From the NCBI GenBank assembly GCA_023078685.1, contig JALGAS010000011.1, positions 806,001-870,000 on the forward strand: DNA of 64,000 nt. Reading direction: 5' to 3'. How positions within the stretch are numbered: the first letter of the stretch is position 1; every line of letters begins with the position of its first letter. This DNA comes from Neopestalotiopsis rosae (lineage: Eukaryota > Ascomycota > Sordariomycetes > Amphisphaeriales > Sporocadaceae). Positions 12,201-23,759 of the stretch are shown one piece after another. The notes under the pieces are model-generated. The model was not told the origin of the DNA. It saw only the letters and a list, made by a program, of their open reading frames with translations, and did no database searches. The translations under genes and the position numbers were made by a program.

Positions 12201-15200
12201 CGAACGACGTGCTTTTTAAACTTTTTAAAATTATCGTCGTTTATAAAAACACCGTTAATTTTAGCGATATTAACTTATTAGCGCGCAAAATTTAAGACGT
12301 TATTAAAATTTAGGCTTTTAAATAAAGGCCGCGACTTTTTTTAAACGATAATTTTTTCGTTTATTTTATCGTCCGTAAATAAATAATCGGAGAATTTCGC
12401 TATAAAAAATAATTAGCTAGCGAACGAACCGACGCGGGTCGTAATTTACCTCTTTTTTCCGGTAGGAAATATACGTTTTTTTTTTATAGAGGATTTCTCC
12501 TAATTTAATATAAATAGCTATTTATATTATCGAAAGCTGGCTTATTTATAGCGCTAATTTCGCGGCGGGTTTCGAAATCTTTCGGTAATTTCCGTTTAGC
12601 CGCTATCGGTCGAGTTTATATTTTATTAGCATAAAAACCGCAAAAGCTTAAAATAAAATATATTTATATTAACCGGAATCGGCGGCTCCTTCTCCTTTCC
12701 CTCTTTATTCGGAATATTTAGCATTCGGTCGATTAAATTACCTATAGGCTAATTGCGAATAATAAATGCGGATTTAAAAAAAATCGGTAAATTTTACGGC
12801 TTAAAAAGCGTAGGAATAAATTTCGTTAAAGGCCAAAATAAAAATAAAAAAAAAAAGGGAATTAAATTAAAACTCGCTACGGATAAAACCCTTTATATAT
12901 ACTCGAAAAAAAATCTAATTTTTACCTTAAATAGCACTAATTAATAAAAGCTATCGTTTATTTATATAAAATATGCGTTATATATAAAGCACTCTAAATA
13001 TAACGGACCGCTTCCTAGCGAATAACGTAATTATTATATTATAGGCTATTAAAGGTTTTTTTTATTACCTAGCCTAGCCTAAAAACTTTATTATAAATAA
13101 GGCAAAAACGTTTAAAATAATATATTAAGCGTAATAAATATTAAAGCAATCGATAAAAAGCCTTTTAAAATATAATATTAATAGCTACGTTATTAGAATC
13201 GCTTTTTAAAAACGGTATCGGGATTATAAATATAAAATTAAACCGCAAATTAAAGCCGTATACGCCCGCAATTTAATCGATATTTTAAATATTATTAGCC
13301 TAGCCGTAGCGATTTTAAATATAATAGATTAAATATTAAAAAAAGCCTTTTTATCCTTATAATAATTAATAAAACGAAATTTAAACGTAAAAGCCTTAAT
13401 AATGCTTTAGCGGTATACCCGCTAAATCGGGGATAAGCTAATATATATCCAAAAATCTTTAATATAAAGCATAAGGCGTTTAATATAAATATGCGCCCTA
13501 TTATTTAAAAAGCATTCGGAATATTTTCGCGTCGTCGTTTTATATATTATAGCAATTAATAACTTTTTTTTTTATTTACCGCTTTTTATTTTTAAGCCGC
13601 AGCAACCCCGGCGCCTTTATATAAAATCGGCTTTTATATCTCGTTTAATTAATTAGCAGATTTTTCCAGGTTTTATTTTATTATAATAATAATCCTTATT
13701 AATGCTAATCGTGCCCTTTAACGAATTAATTATAAATATAATTAAATTAAAACGGCAAATTTTATATTGCTTTATAATTAATCTCGAGGCAAAATATAAA
13801 TTATTAAAATAAAGGTTTTAAGCGCTTTATATTTAATTTATAATATTAAATATATTTTTATATATATTACGGAAAAATTTATTTAATATATTAGCTATTT
13901 TTAAAATAATATTATTCCTTAAGGCGATGCCTAATTACTATATCCTTTTGCCCTAAAATAAAATCCTTAAAGCGCTAAAAACTCCTTTAAGCACTAACCT
14001 ATTAATCGGCATAAAATAAATATAATATTGCGAAAATACCGCTATAATTAGCGTCGCCCTAACGGGATTATATACGGTGCCGCTTTTAATAAAAAATAAA
14101 ACCTTAAAAAATATAACGTCTAGCATAATTAAGGTAAAAATCGGTAGCAAGGCGCTAGCGCCGATATCTTAGGTACCGCTTCGTTATCCAGAAATATAGC
14201 TCCGGTGCCGCCATAAATAACCGCGGGTATTACAATCCTTCCTAAGGTCGACCCGTTGCTAGCTATTACCGACGCTATATTCCTAGGCGTAGCGCCTATT
14301 ATATTCGCCGGTTTAGCATACGATAAATTCGAGCATCGCGCGTCGTTTTTAGCCTAATCCCTTTTATTATCGTCCCCTTTAAGCTTATTTGCGCATATAA
14401 ATTAAAATAATCCCGAGGCGAAACGGTATTAATTTAAACGCAAGCGCTTCGAAAAACCGATACCTAGCTACGAAATTAAGCTATTAAAATCGGCTTATTA
14501 GCAAAAAGCGATAAAATAGCTTTCGGACGCTAGGAAACGCTATTTCGAGTCGTAAATCCGTGCTTTAATAGCCTCGTAAGGTTTCTCGTCCTCCGTCGGC
14601 AGCTACGGTATATATTTTACCTACCTAATAAATTAAATAAGCCTAAAAGCTAATAAGGTTACCGGGCATTTAAATTAAGGTAATACTTTAATAAATTAGG
14701 CCGTATAGCACGGGGGCCGTTCTAAAAATCTAATTTTATAATCCTATTTTTTATCCCGGGAAATGCCTTTTTCCTTATTTCGTCTAAAAAACCTAAATTA
14801 ACGGCATTTATAATAAAAATCGACCTTTACTAAACCAATTAATTTTATATTTTCCCGCCTATATATAATATTATTTACCTTTATTAAATATTTAAATATT
14901 CGGATTATACGACCGCGGCCGCGAAAGCAGCCGCGTAATATAAATAATAGCCGCGCGGCGGCGTAAAACTCGATAATTTCTTAAAATACGGCCCGTTCTA
15001 GCGCATAAATAGCTCTTACTTTTGCTATAACCGATTTTATATTTTATCCTTTTATATCGTTTACGAACCGATCGCCGTTAATAAATCGCGCGCCGACTAC
15101 TCCGACCGCGCGCGGTTTCTCCGTATTTATAATCGCCCCGTCCCGGCCGCTTATAATAAATATAACCCCTTTTATTTAATATAATACGCGGTACTAACGA

Positions 15201-15824
15201 TATATAAAAGGTATTTAATTTAAATATAGCTTTATCGTGCGTTTAAAAGCTTCGAGAATCTATTACCGCTTCGGCGGCCGCGGCTATATTTATTCCCTTT
15301 TTTAAAATACGAGCTCCTTTTACGTTCCGTCGGCGTAAAGCAGGCGATTAACGTGCGCGTATTTAATCGCGTTCCGCTCGTGCGAAAAAAAATAAATTAT
15401 AAATTAAGCCTCGTATATAGCTTATATTTATCGGGTCGCATAAAGAGGTTCGTAAAAGCTGTCGATTTATAAGCTTATATCGTTTATTATTATAAAAATC
15501 GCAATAATTAGGATAAGCTAGCTAAAATGCGCCGGATTACGGCGCTATAAAAGCAATATATTAATATAAAAGTAGTATTAGGTTATAATGCTATATAATA
15601 TAAATTAAATTAGCTAAATTCGCTAAATTTTAGGTAGGCTAACGTAAAAGGGTGGGGTTTGCGATAACGTATGCTTGGGCATATAAAAAAATCTATTTAA
15701 CTTAATATATGCTACCTATTCGAATATTAATTATACTAAATTATAATTCTTTCTTAATATATTCTACCTATTACCACTATTCTGCCAAAAGCCGACTCCG
15801 ATACCTATTACCTATTAATAAAAA

Positions 15825-15829
15825 TAATA
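15825..15829. repeat. Target-site duplication TAATA, left copy
   Basis: TAATA directly precedes the LTR beginning TGTTCTAAGG. The identical pentamer follows the other LTR at 21,619-21,623. Five-base duplications are normal for Ty1/Copia integrases. In such AT-rich sequence a chance match is possible, but the exact placement at both LTR ends makes it convincing. Confidence 0.8.
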
Positions 15830-16300
15830 TGTTCTAAGGTCTGATTGGGTAATTATATACCTTAGGCATAGGGAAGCGTTTAATTATAGATTCGTAGAAT
15901 CGTTTAGTATAGGCTGGAAAACGTGGTTATATTAAAGCTTAAGGAAAGAAAGAAAGTAAACTAATTATAGGTAGAATAACTCCTTTTTATACTTATAAAA
16001 CCAACTAATAAGAATATTTTAAAATATATTATTAATTAAATTAATTTATAATTAAGTTAATTAATAATACGGTTGATTTATAATTAAGGAAAGTGGTGGA
16101 ATATTATAAAAGGTATTTGGGTAGGGCTACCTTATAGTATTGCTACCGCAATGGCTATTATTTAGTGGGGCTTTACCGAATATTAAAAATATTGTTAATA
16201 ACCGATATTTTTATAGCCTTTATAGCTATTATAACGATTTATATATCGTTATAATGCTAATTTTATATATTATCCGATATTGTATAATATCCGTGTAATA
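15830..16300 (-). repeat. 3' LTR of the Copia element
   Basis: 471 bp, plus strand starting TGTTCTAAGG and ending CCGTGTAATA. It aligns end to end with 21,148-21,618 without a length difference. The mismatches I inspected are transitions of the RIP type, and each LTR has lost CpA/TpG at different sites: this copy keeps TGATTGGG but has lost the terminal CA. Confidence 0.88.
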
Positions 16301-16309
16301 TTCCTTTTA
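16301..16309 (-). promoter_or_regulatory. Polypurine tract of the Copia element
   Basis: The minus strand reads ATAAAAGGAA immediately next to the 3' LTR, the expected position of the plus-strand priming tract of an LTR retrotransposon. Confidence 0.55.
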
Positions 16310-16678
16310 TTAAATAGTATCGGTTAAATTTAATAGTTTTACGAATTTTTGGAATTTATCCCTGGGAAGTGGTTTCGTAAGGCCGTTTGCTAGAATATTA
16401 TTCGTCGATATATATTCGATACGAATATTTTGATTTTCGACTTTTTGGCGGACGTAATAATACCGTATAGCAATATATTTCGTTTTTTAATAATATTCGG
16501 GGTTATAAGCTAAATTAATAGCTCCCGTATTATCTCCTTTAATTAATACGGTATTAATATTAATACCGATTTTTTCGAGGAGATTTTTTAATTAAATAGC
16601 CTCCCGGGTAGCTTATTTTAGCCCGTTAAACTCGGCTTCGGTGGTTGATAAGGAAATCGTTAATTATTTTTTGGATTT

Positions 16679-16885
16679 CTAATTTATCGGTCCGTTATTT
16701 AAGGTAAATAAATAACCGGATATAAATTTACGGGTTTCGTAATTTTTAGCAAAGTCGGTATCGGAATATCCTATTAATCCGGGTTTTATAGTCCCGTTAT
16801 AGGTGATTCTAAGGTGGAAATGGGATTTTATATAATTAAAAACCCTTATTACCCCTTTTATCGAAGTATTCGATAGGTTTTGCAT
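16679..16885 (-). pseudogene. Copia RNase H relic
   Basis: A 68-codon open stretch with the features of the Copia RNase H region: a V-x-x-Y-x-K-type helix, then I-T-Y-N-G, G-Y-S-D-T-D-F-A, and T-R-x-x-x-G-Y-x-F near its end. It survives as the longest open piece of the element's polyprotein. Its position next to the 3' LTR fits the C-terminal end of Copia Pol. Confidence 0.85.
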
Positions 16886-17099
16886 AAATTTGGCTAAAAA
16901 CGATACGGGGTAAGCTAAATCGGGCCTAGTTTATATTATAGCGTATATTAATCCACTTAATAAGTGCTAGTATCGGTGGATAAATTCCGAAAAAGCCGGT
17001 TTTTCGTTAGTTTTATTAATATATAACGATTTCGGAAAATTAGGATTTAGCGGTATATTGGATGGTTTTATATCGGAAAAACCGTTAATTTCTAATAGG

Positions 17100-17700
17100 C
17101 GTTTAAGGTAAATTAACTGGTTAATGCGAATAGCTTTTTTTTCCCGGTTTTTTTTAATTTATATACCGAGAAAATATAAAATTAGTCCTAAGTTTTTTAT
17201 TTCGAAGTCTTTCGAAATATCTTATTTTAATTAGTTAATTTTCCGTAAATTAGGACCAAAAAATAAGAAATCGTTTATATAAATAATAATAAAGATATTA
17301 AAATTTTTATTATAATACGCTAATTCGTTTAAAATAAATGGATTAAATCCGAGTTTTTTTAAGGCGTTTTTTAGTATAATTTGCTATTAACGTGGATTTT
17401 ATTTAAGGCCGTATAATGCCTTTTTTAATAATATAATTTGGGTATTATCGTTTTTCCATCCGAAATTATTTAATTCCGGATTTTCGGCAAGGAAATCGGA
17501 TAATCCGGTTATCGGGGTAATAAATACTTTTTTATTTAATTCCCCGTTTAGGAAAGCACCGATTATATCGATTTATTCGATTTCCTAATCGTAATATGCA
17601 GAGAAAGCTAATAAAAGCCTTTAGGTAGTGGATTTTATTCCCGTAGCGAAGGTTTCGAAATAATCGATACCGTATCGTTATTCGAATCCACGTACTATTA
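17100..17700 (-). pseudogene. Copia reverse transcriptase relic
   Basis: On the minus strand around 17,256-17,299 the frame reads I-F-I-I-I-Y-I-N-D-F-L-F-F-G. This is the Y-V-D-D active-site motif of Copia RT with the first catalytic Asp codon changed GAT to AAT. The surrounding frame is broken by many stops. Limits are approximate. Confidence 0.8.
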
Positions 17701-18639
17701 GTTTTGCCTTATACCGCTTAATATTACCGTTTTTATCGGTTTTTCTTTTAAAAACCTATTTAACGGTAAATAGGTATTTACCGGCCTTTTAGATTTTATT
17801 ACGATCGACTGCCTAAAAGGTCCTTTTTCGTATAAATTGCCGAAATTTTTCGTAAATAGCTTATAGTTATTTTTCCTTTTCCGGCGTTTTTAACGCTTAT
17901 TTAAGCGTTTTCGGTTTAGTATAGCCGTTATCGATCGTGGAATAATACGAGATATTAGCGAATAATTCGTCGTATTTAACGAATTTATCTCGTTTTTTTT
18001 CCGTAAATTTCGGAAGGATTACTTCGATATTCGATCTCGGAATATTCGAAATAATATCGGATTCGGTATTCCCGGGTAAATTCGGTCGTTCGCTAATACC
18101 GGGTAGGTTCGGCCGTTCGCTGGTACCGGGTAGGTTCGGTCGGTCGATATCTATAGCCGTGCATTTTTCCTTTAACCGGAGGTTATAAGGGCTATTAATC
18201 CCTTAATTTTCGTTTTTAAATAAACCGATAATTAAATTATCCGACTTAGCGTAACGGTTAATATTTGCGGCTTTTGCCGTGGGGTTCGAGGTTCGATTCC
18301 CCGGAACGGTAATTCGAAAGTTATTAGAATGCTATGAATTTTCCGAATTCTGTAATTTCTGAAGATTATCCGAATTTTGTGAATTCTCCCCTTTTTTTCG
18401 ATTTTTCGGTAATAATCGAATATAAGAGGTCCGTATAATCCGTAATTTATACGGTCGATCGGTAATATAAACGTAATAAATTTTATTATTATTATAGCCG
18501 ATTATTTTTCCGTTTTCGGTAATATTACCGAATTTATCGGAAGTAACCCGATTTTCTTTTGGTTTATATATTAAAATAAGCGTTTTAAGGGTATGGATAA
18601 TAGATATATTAGGTTTATTATCCCGTTATAGCTAGAAAT

Positions 18640-19110
18640 AATCGTAAAATTCCTAATAAAGGGTAAGCTGGCCGGACGATATAGCCGTAATATTTACTAA
18701 ATAAATAACGGCTTTTATAACGAATTCCCAGAGATTTTTCGGGAATTATAAATCGATAAAAACCGTACGGGTTTTTTCGATTATTATTCGATTCGTCCTT
18801 TCGGCAATACCGTTTTATTCCGATATATACGGAGTAATAAATTCGAAAATAATCCCTTTTCCGGTTAAATAATCGTTTAATTTAACCGGGGAAAACTCCT
18901 TACCGTTATTTATGCGAATTATATTCGGATATCGACCGAATTATATTTTATAATATTCGATTTTTTTAATAACGATATCGAATATTTTAGATTTTTCCTT
19001 GGAAAACTCCACGTTACGGAAGCCGGTTTTATTATCGGTAAAACCGGTTATATAATTATAACCGGAATAGCTAAATAGGGTAATATATACCGTATCGATA
19101 TAAATTCGAT
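18640..19110 (-). pseudogene. Copia integrase relic
   Basis: A minus-strand frame with Copia integrase landmarks: F-T-D-N-K-T near 19,040, R-I-N-N-G-K-E-F near 18,910 (the central Asp now Asn), and N-G-I-A-E-R-T-N-R near 18,810 containing the catalytic Glu. It is followed by the W-E-F-x-x-K-A-V-x-Y-L-V-N-type helix. In-frame stops replace Gln codons, as expected after RIP. Confidence 0.85.
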
Positions 19111-19604
19111 ATAGTAATATATTTGCCCGATTAGGATTAATACGGGTTTAATTACGGGTAATTTTACCCGAAAAGCAAAATTCGTAATAAAAATCTTCTT
19201 TTTTTATTTTCCCTTTCGGTATATTAGTAATTATTTTAGCTATTTTAGCTAAAATATCGAAGCTAAGGTAGCTAAGGACTTTATGCTATCGTTCCGTAGC
19301 TATAAGGAAATTCGAATTATTATTTAATAATTCGATTTTTTCGAAATCCGTAAAATTATCGGATTTTTTTACCGATTCCGGTTCCGGGTAAGCCACGTCG
19401 AATATACGGGCTTTTTTTACTGCTTTTAATAGATTTATAATTAAATAAGCTATATCAGGTTCCGATTTATTTGCTACGTAAAGGAAGAAACCACGTTTTC
19501 TTTAATTTAATATAGCAAACGGACGATTTTTAAAATCGCAAAATTTATTCCCGCTTATAATATTATTTTTTTAATAATAAAGCTAGCCGGATATAATATT
19601 TAGC

Positions 19605-19825
19605 GGAAATTCCGGAATATAGAGTATGTTTAATAACGTAATTTTACGTATTTCCCGGTTAATTTGGAATAAAAAAACGATTTTTCCTATTCCTTTTGGA
19701 AATATTTTTCTATTACCCGTAATAACCGGTGGTAAACCGGTTTTTTCGGTAAATTCGACGAATAATTTCTTATTATTCGCAATATGCTTCGAAGAATTAG
19801 TATCGTATAGCCATTAATTTCGTGG
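19605..19825 (-). pseudogene. Copia protease relic
   Basis: The minus strand reads L-Y-D-T-N-S-S-K-H-I near 19,780-19,810, the Copia aspartic protease motif D-T-G-S/A-x-x-H-I with Gly changed to Asn. Further on it reads L-Y-I-P-E-F-P-L-N-I-I-S-G near 19,600, the typical end of this domain. The plus-strand open frame here (19,626-19,817) is only its antisense shadow. Confidence 0.82.
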
Positions 19826-21147
19826 AACGGTATTAAATTTCCGATTATTCGGAATATCCGAAAAAAAATAAAATGATTTTTTTTCGGTAATTTCTTCGGA
19901 ATTACGTAGTGGTTTTCCTCGATTTTGTGACTTATTCGAAAAACGGGTGGATAAAGTCGAAGTATTCGGCTTATTCGATTTATTCGAATTATTCGAATTA
20001 TTCGATTTATTCGAATTCCACTATTTTTTTCCGCTTTTGGATTCCTATCGATTTTGATTAGTCCGGGAATTTCGGGAGTTATTTTTATTACCCGTAAAAT
20101 AAGAATTTCCTATTATCGAATTTGGATCCTATCGGTTTTCGTCTAATATATCGGTTATTAAATTTTCCAAATTAAGGGGTATAAATAACCGTAAGGCACT
20201 TTTTTAACGATTTGCCTATATAGGGTAAGCTATTTAGAAGGTAATTATAAAGATCGTTTTTTGATCGATATCGTCGATTTTTGCCTTAACGTTTAAAAGC
20301 TTAAATAAATAGCTTTTAAAATTGGAAATAAACTCGTTTAACGAGTTATAATTCTCGAATTTTATAATATAAAATTCGAGGTATAGCTATTATCGAAAAA
20401 CGGGACCGGTGCCTTAATAAGCTAATTATAAAGTCGATAAAGCCTTATACGGATTAAGTTTATCGAAAATTAAATTTAACGGTTCGTTCGTTAAATTTTA
20501 ACGAATTAAAAGTAACGCTTAGGCTTTTTATATCTCGGTTATACCGATATACGTTTTAAATTTTTCGAAAAAACCGTTTATACCTAATAGCTTTATATAT
20601 AATTATATAGTGGATTTCTACGTATTTCAGTTATCCGAACTAGAGAGTTTTTGTTTTTCCGGCATTTAGCAACCGGATAAGGCACGTATAGTGCTATTTA
20701 TTTTGCCTGAATTTTCCCGTTATAACGATATATAAATCGTTATAAACGGTAAAGGATTCGTCGAAATAAAAGTAAAAACCTTTAAATATACGATAAAATA
20801 TCGTATAAATAATCCGTAAAACGGGTAACGCTGCTTTCCTAATGCAGTAATCGGCCACTATAGCGGAATTCCGAAATTTATACTAAATAATTTATAGCTC
20901 GTTCGGGAAAGCGGCTATAATTTTCGATTTATACCTTTTATTAAGGTATACAGCCTATAATATAATATAATGCAGTATATTGCCTATAATCGGCCATTAT
21001 AACGCGTTTCCGAAACTTAAAAGTTAACCTTTTAACCGTTATATGGCTATAACGGGTAAAGTTAACCGTTTCGGGCGTAATTTATAATTTTTCGATTATA
21101 AAATCCGGTATCTAAGTATAATATTATACCGGACCGGGCTTATAACT

Positions 21148-21618
21148 TATTTTAAGGTCTAATTAAGTAATTATATATTTTAGGCATAAGGAAGCGTTTA
21201 ATTATAGATTCGTAAAATCGTTTGGTATAGGCTGGAAAACGTAATTATATTAAAGCTTAAGGAAAAAAAGAAAGTAAATTAATTATAAATAGAATAACTC
21301 CCTTTTATACCTATAAAACCAACTAATAAGAATATTCTAAAATATATTATTAATTAAATTGATTTATAATTAAATTAATTAATAATACGGTTAATTTATA
21401 ATTAAGGAAAATAATAAAATACTATAGAAGGTATTTAGGTAAGGCTACCTTATAGTGTTGCTACCGCAATGGCCACTATTTAGTGGGGCTTTACCGAACG
21501 TTAAAAATATCGTTAATAACCGATATCTTTACAGCCTTTATAGCTATTATAACGATTTATATATCGTTATAATGCTAATTTTATGCACTATCCGATGCTG
21601 TATAACATCCGTGCAACA
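21148..21618 (-). repeat. 5' LTR of the Copia element
   Basis: 471 bp, plus strand starting TATTTTAAGG (TG lost to RIP) and ending CCGTGCAACA with the terminal CA intact. On the minus strand it begins TGTTGCACGG. The inside edge is followed on the minus strand by AGTTATAAGCCCGG, a plausible but RIP-altered primer-binding site. Confidence 0.88.
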
Positions 21619-21623
21619 TAATA
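21619..21623. repeat. Target-site duplication TAATA, right copy
   Basis: Directly abuts the LTR end CAACA and matches the left copy at 15,825-15,829 exactly. Confidence 0.8.
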
Positions 21624-21773
21624 CATTATTAAAAACTCACAAAATAGCCAAAAACTTATAAGATAAAATAAAATAGCGCGAGACCTACTTTAAACAGCAT
21701 AAGACTTATATAGAATAGTGTCTTTAAAGTCGATTTTTACCTAAAATGGCAGTCATCCCCATTTTTCTGTCAG

Positions 21774-23231
21774 ATACGCCGTCCCGTGCTCCTGCTCACG
21801 GGCGCACTCGCTTGGATAGGCGGTCTCTGGGCTGGGCTGAGCACATCCCTAGAGAGTCACATGGCAGCACGCGCACTGCAGGGTCTGGGCGCTGGTGCCG
21901 TTGAGGCCCTCATCCCACTCATTATACAAGACATCATGTTTATCCACCAGCGCAATAAGGCGATGAGTGCCGTCATTAGTAGCCAGGGCATCGTCATTAT
22001 CGGCCTGGGCATCGCGGCGCCCTATGTTGCGGCCAACTTCACATGGAGAATTCTTTATTTTGCCACGAGCGGGTTTGGGGTTCTGGCATGGGGGCTCATG
22101 ATCGCGTTTCTCCCCGAAACAAGGTGGACAAGAGGTAAGGAAGAGTTAAGTGGGCAGAAAATATATGCGCTTGCGCCCGGTGAGCGGCGACCAAGGCTCG
22201 AGCCCGAGACGTACGGACCGAGAACTATCTGGACGACAATAGGCCTATTCCAGTTTGGCTTCGAGTGGAAAGAAGCCGGAAAGTCTAGTAAGAGCGCCTT
22301 CATCTGTTTCTTGCCTGGTCCGATTGATCTTCACTACACACAATCTACGTAATGAAACCCGACGGCAGGACAGACTCGGCCAGGATTTCCGAGAGAAACT
22401 GCTCCAAGTTTATATGTCCACCTGAAAAGGAGATTGCTAACAGATGTTCTCGTAGTGCTTGACACACTGCGTACAACTCTATTTCCGGCCATCGTTTGGA
22501 CAACACTGGCGAACTCGGCATTCGTCATCATCAACCAGGCAGCCCAGCAACTAGGGTCATTTGCGCTGCTGGCTCAGGGGTAAGATATAGTAGCCATTGA
22601 CTGGCCTCTCTCGGCCCTGTTTCAATGGACACGAAATCTGTTAACGCTTACCTCTAGATGGCAATTCCAGTATACGGGACTCTCAGTGATTCCAACCGTC
22701 GCCGCGACGATAGCAGTCTATTTCCTTGGAGGGCCCGTGTCTGACAAGATTTCTCTATGGATTACTCGCCATCACGGCGGACTCCGCGAGGCTGAATTCC
22801 ATCTGCCAAACCTAATCCTGCCTTTTGTCTCGGGCATACTGGGCACCTTTATATTTGGGTATGCCGGGCAGAACAACTTGCACTGGGCCTTGATTCTTCT
22901 AGGCGCCTTTTTCATCATCTTCGCATTTCTCACGGTGCTCACTGTAGTCAATGTGTTTGTGGTCGAGTCTTATCCCATGTGGGCAGGCCCCGTCTTGGTC
23001 AATGTAAGCAGTCTCAGGATTGTCATTGCATTTTTTCTCAGCAGCCAAGTCACGGTCTGGGTTGTGGAGAAGGGTATTCTAAACACATTTGCTATCTACG
23101 CCGAATCCTTGATTGTTCTCAGTTTGGGTTTACCTGTTCTATGGTTCTTCGGCAAGAGAATCCGGATCTGGACGGCAGGTCGCGTCGAAGACGTGAGCGC
23201 AGAGAAGCTGAAGAGGGTCGATTCAGTGTGA
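21774..23231 (+). pseudogene. 5'-truncated MFS transporter (DHA1-like)
   Basis: Three exons fit: 21,774-22,287, 22,456-22,579 and 22,658-23,231, with introns of 168 and 78 nt in consistent phase. The protein begins inside the R-R-P-V-L-L-L segment that follows the first cytoplasmic loop of major facilitator drug transporters. It continues through A-R-x-L-Q-G-x-G-A-G in helix 4, the central loop, and V-x-E-S-Y-P-M-W-A-G in the second half, to a stop at 23,229. The first exon(s), with helices 1-2 and the start codon, are missing. A remnant of the preceding intron ending TTTTTCTGTCAG is present at about 21,745-21,773, directly next to the RIP block. The rest is intact and not visibly RIP-mutated, so loss of the 5' end looks fairly recent. 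A distant upstream promoter is not excluded. Confidence 0.78.
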
Positions 23232-23579
23232 TTGAAGCAGGAATTACCCTTACATGGCTGCATAGGATCATTTGGGCTGGTCGCCGATATTTCCAAAGCT
23301 AACAATGGCCTGGCATTTCAACCCAACGCAACACGAACGGAATGCTCATAGGTAGATCTGTTTCGGGAAAAAAATAAAAATAAAAAGGTAACTGCTCTGG
23401 ACCGCGATAGATATGCACTATATTATTCCCTAACGGACAAAATCCCGGTATCTGCCACCTCAAACGAGGAAACGAGCCTCCCTGTGTCCTTCGTTGGTCC
23501 CCGTGGATCGTTGCGCGCGCGCGCGCGCGCACACACGTGAAGACGTAGTTTCACACTCAGTGCCGGCGTGGCATATCTC
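23232..23579. other. Intergenic, with (GC)n microsatellite
   Basis: No gene seen. It contains an alternating GC run at 23,513-23,530 continuing into ACACAC. It is the space between the converging MFS remnant and the small minus-strand gene. Confidence 0.6.
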
Positions 23580-23759
23580 CTATTTGGCACCGCTCTGTAC
23601 GCTCTGTGCGCTCTGGCTCGCCTCTGATGTCTTGCTTTGGGTTGTCGTCTGCGCACCAGCGTTTTGCTGCTTGGCGGCAGCGGCTTTCTCGGCTTCACGC
23701 TTGCGAATGTAGGCATCCTCGGCGGCCTTCTCGCGAGTGTTGAAGGATGGGATGTTCAT
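23580..23759 (-). CDS. Small IF1-like protein, 59 aa
   Basis: An uninterrupted 59-codon frame on the minus strand from ATG at 23,759 to TAG at 23,580. Residues 6-23 read F-N-T-R-E-K-A-A-E-D-A-Y-I-R-K-R-E-A, which resembles the core inhibitory helix of the mitochondrial F1-ATPase inhibitor family (IATP/IF1: R-E-K-A-x-E-D-x-Y-I-R-x-R-E). The tail is Ala/Gln/Ser-rich and likely disordered. No obvious mitochondrial presequence is visible, so it may be a cytosolic or divergent relative; an upstream exon could have been missed. GC-rich third positions and lack of repeats favour a real gene. The function as an ATPase regulator is inference from the motif alone. Confidence 0.6.
   Translation of the reverse strand: MNIPSFNTREKAAEDAYIRKREAEKAAAAKQQNAGAQTTTQSKTSEASQSAQSVQSGAK

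Larger units (their letters stand above)
1..15824. repeat. AT-rich RIP-degraded repeat block
   Basis: Long stretch dominated by TA, AA and TT steps. TG and CA are nearly absent while CG remains frequent, which is the footprint of CpA-to-TpA repeat-induced point mutation acting on both strands. No reading frame longer than about 70 codons survives, and stops of the TAA/TAG type occur where CAA/CAG/TGG codons would be expected. Apart from the zinc-finger relic near 2.5-3.2 kb and short low-complexity arrays listed separately, I could not assign the underlying elements. The sequence between about 3.7 and 15.8 kb has protein-like periodicity in places but no family I can name. Confidence 0.9.
15830..21618 (-). 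mobile_element. Ty1/Copia LTR retrotransposon, RIP-inactivated
   Basis: A 5,789-bp element bounded by two 471-bp LTRs and a 5-bp target duplication. Read on the minus strand, the relic domains come in the order protease (about 19,620-19,810), integrase (about 18,650-19,100), reverse transcriptase (about 17,100-17,700) and RNase H (16,679-16,885). Protease before integrase before RT defines the Copia superfamily; Gypsy has integrase last. Catalytic residues carry RIP-type changes: the protease Gly of D-T-G reads Asn, the RT motif reads Y-I-N-D, and the second integrase Asp reads Asn. A purine tract (16,301-16,309, plus-strand coordinates) lies directly inside the 3' LTR. Autonomous transposition is impossible. 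Confidence 0.9.

Noticed and set aside
12753..12944. 63-codon open frame, Lys/Asn-rich
   Set aside because: AT-rich composition produces Lys, Asn and Ile by chance; no motif and no neighbouring exons.
18270..18310. GGTTCGAGGTTCGATTCC resembling a tRNA B-box
   Set aside because: No acceptor or anticodon stem can be formed, and it lies inside the Copia element.
19626..19817. Plus-strand 63-codon frame
   Set aside because: Antisense shadow of the Copia protease relic on the minus strand.
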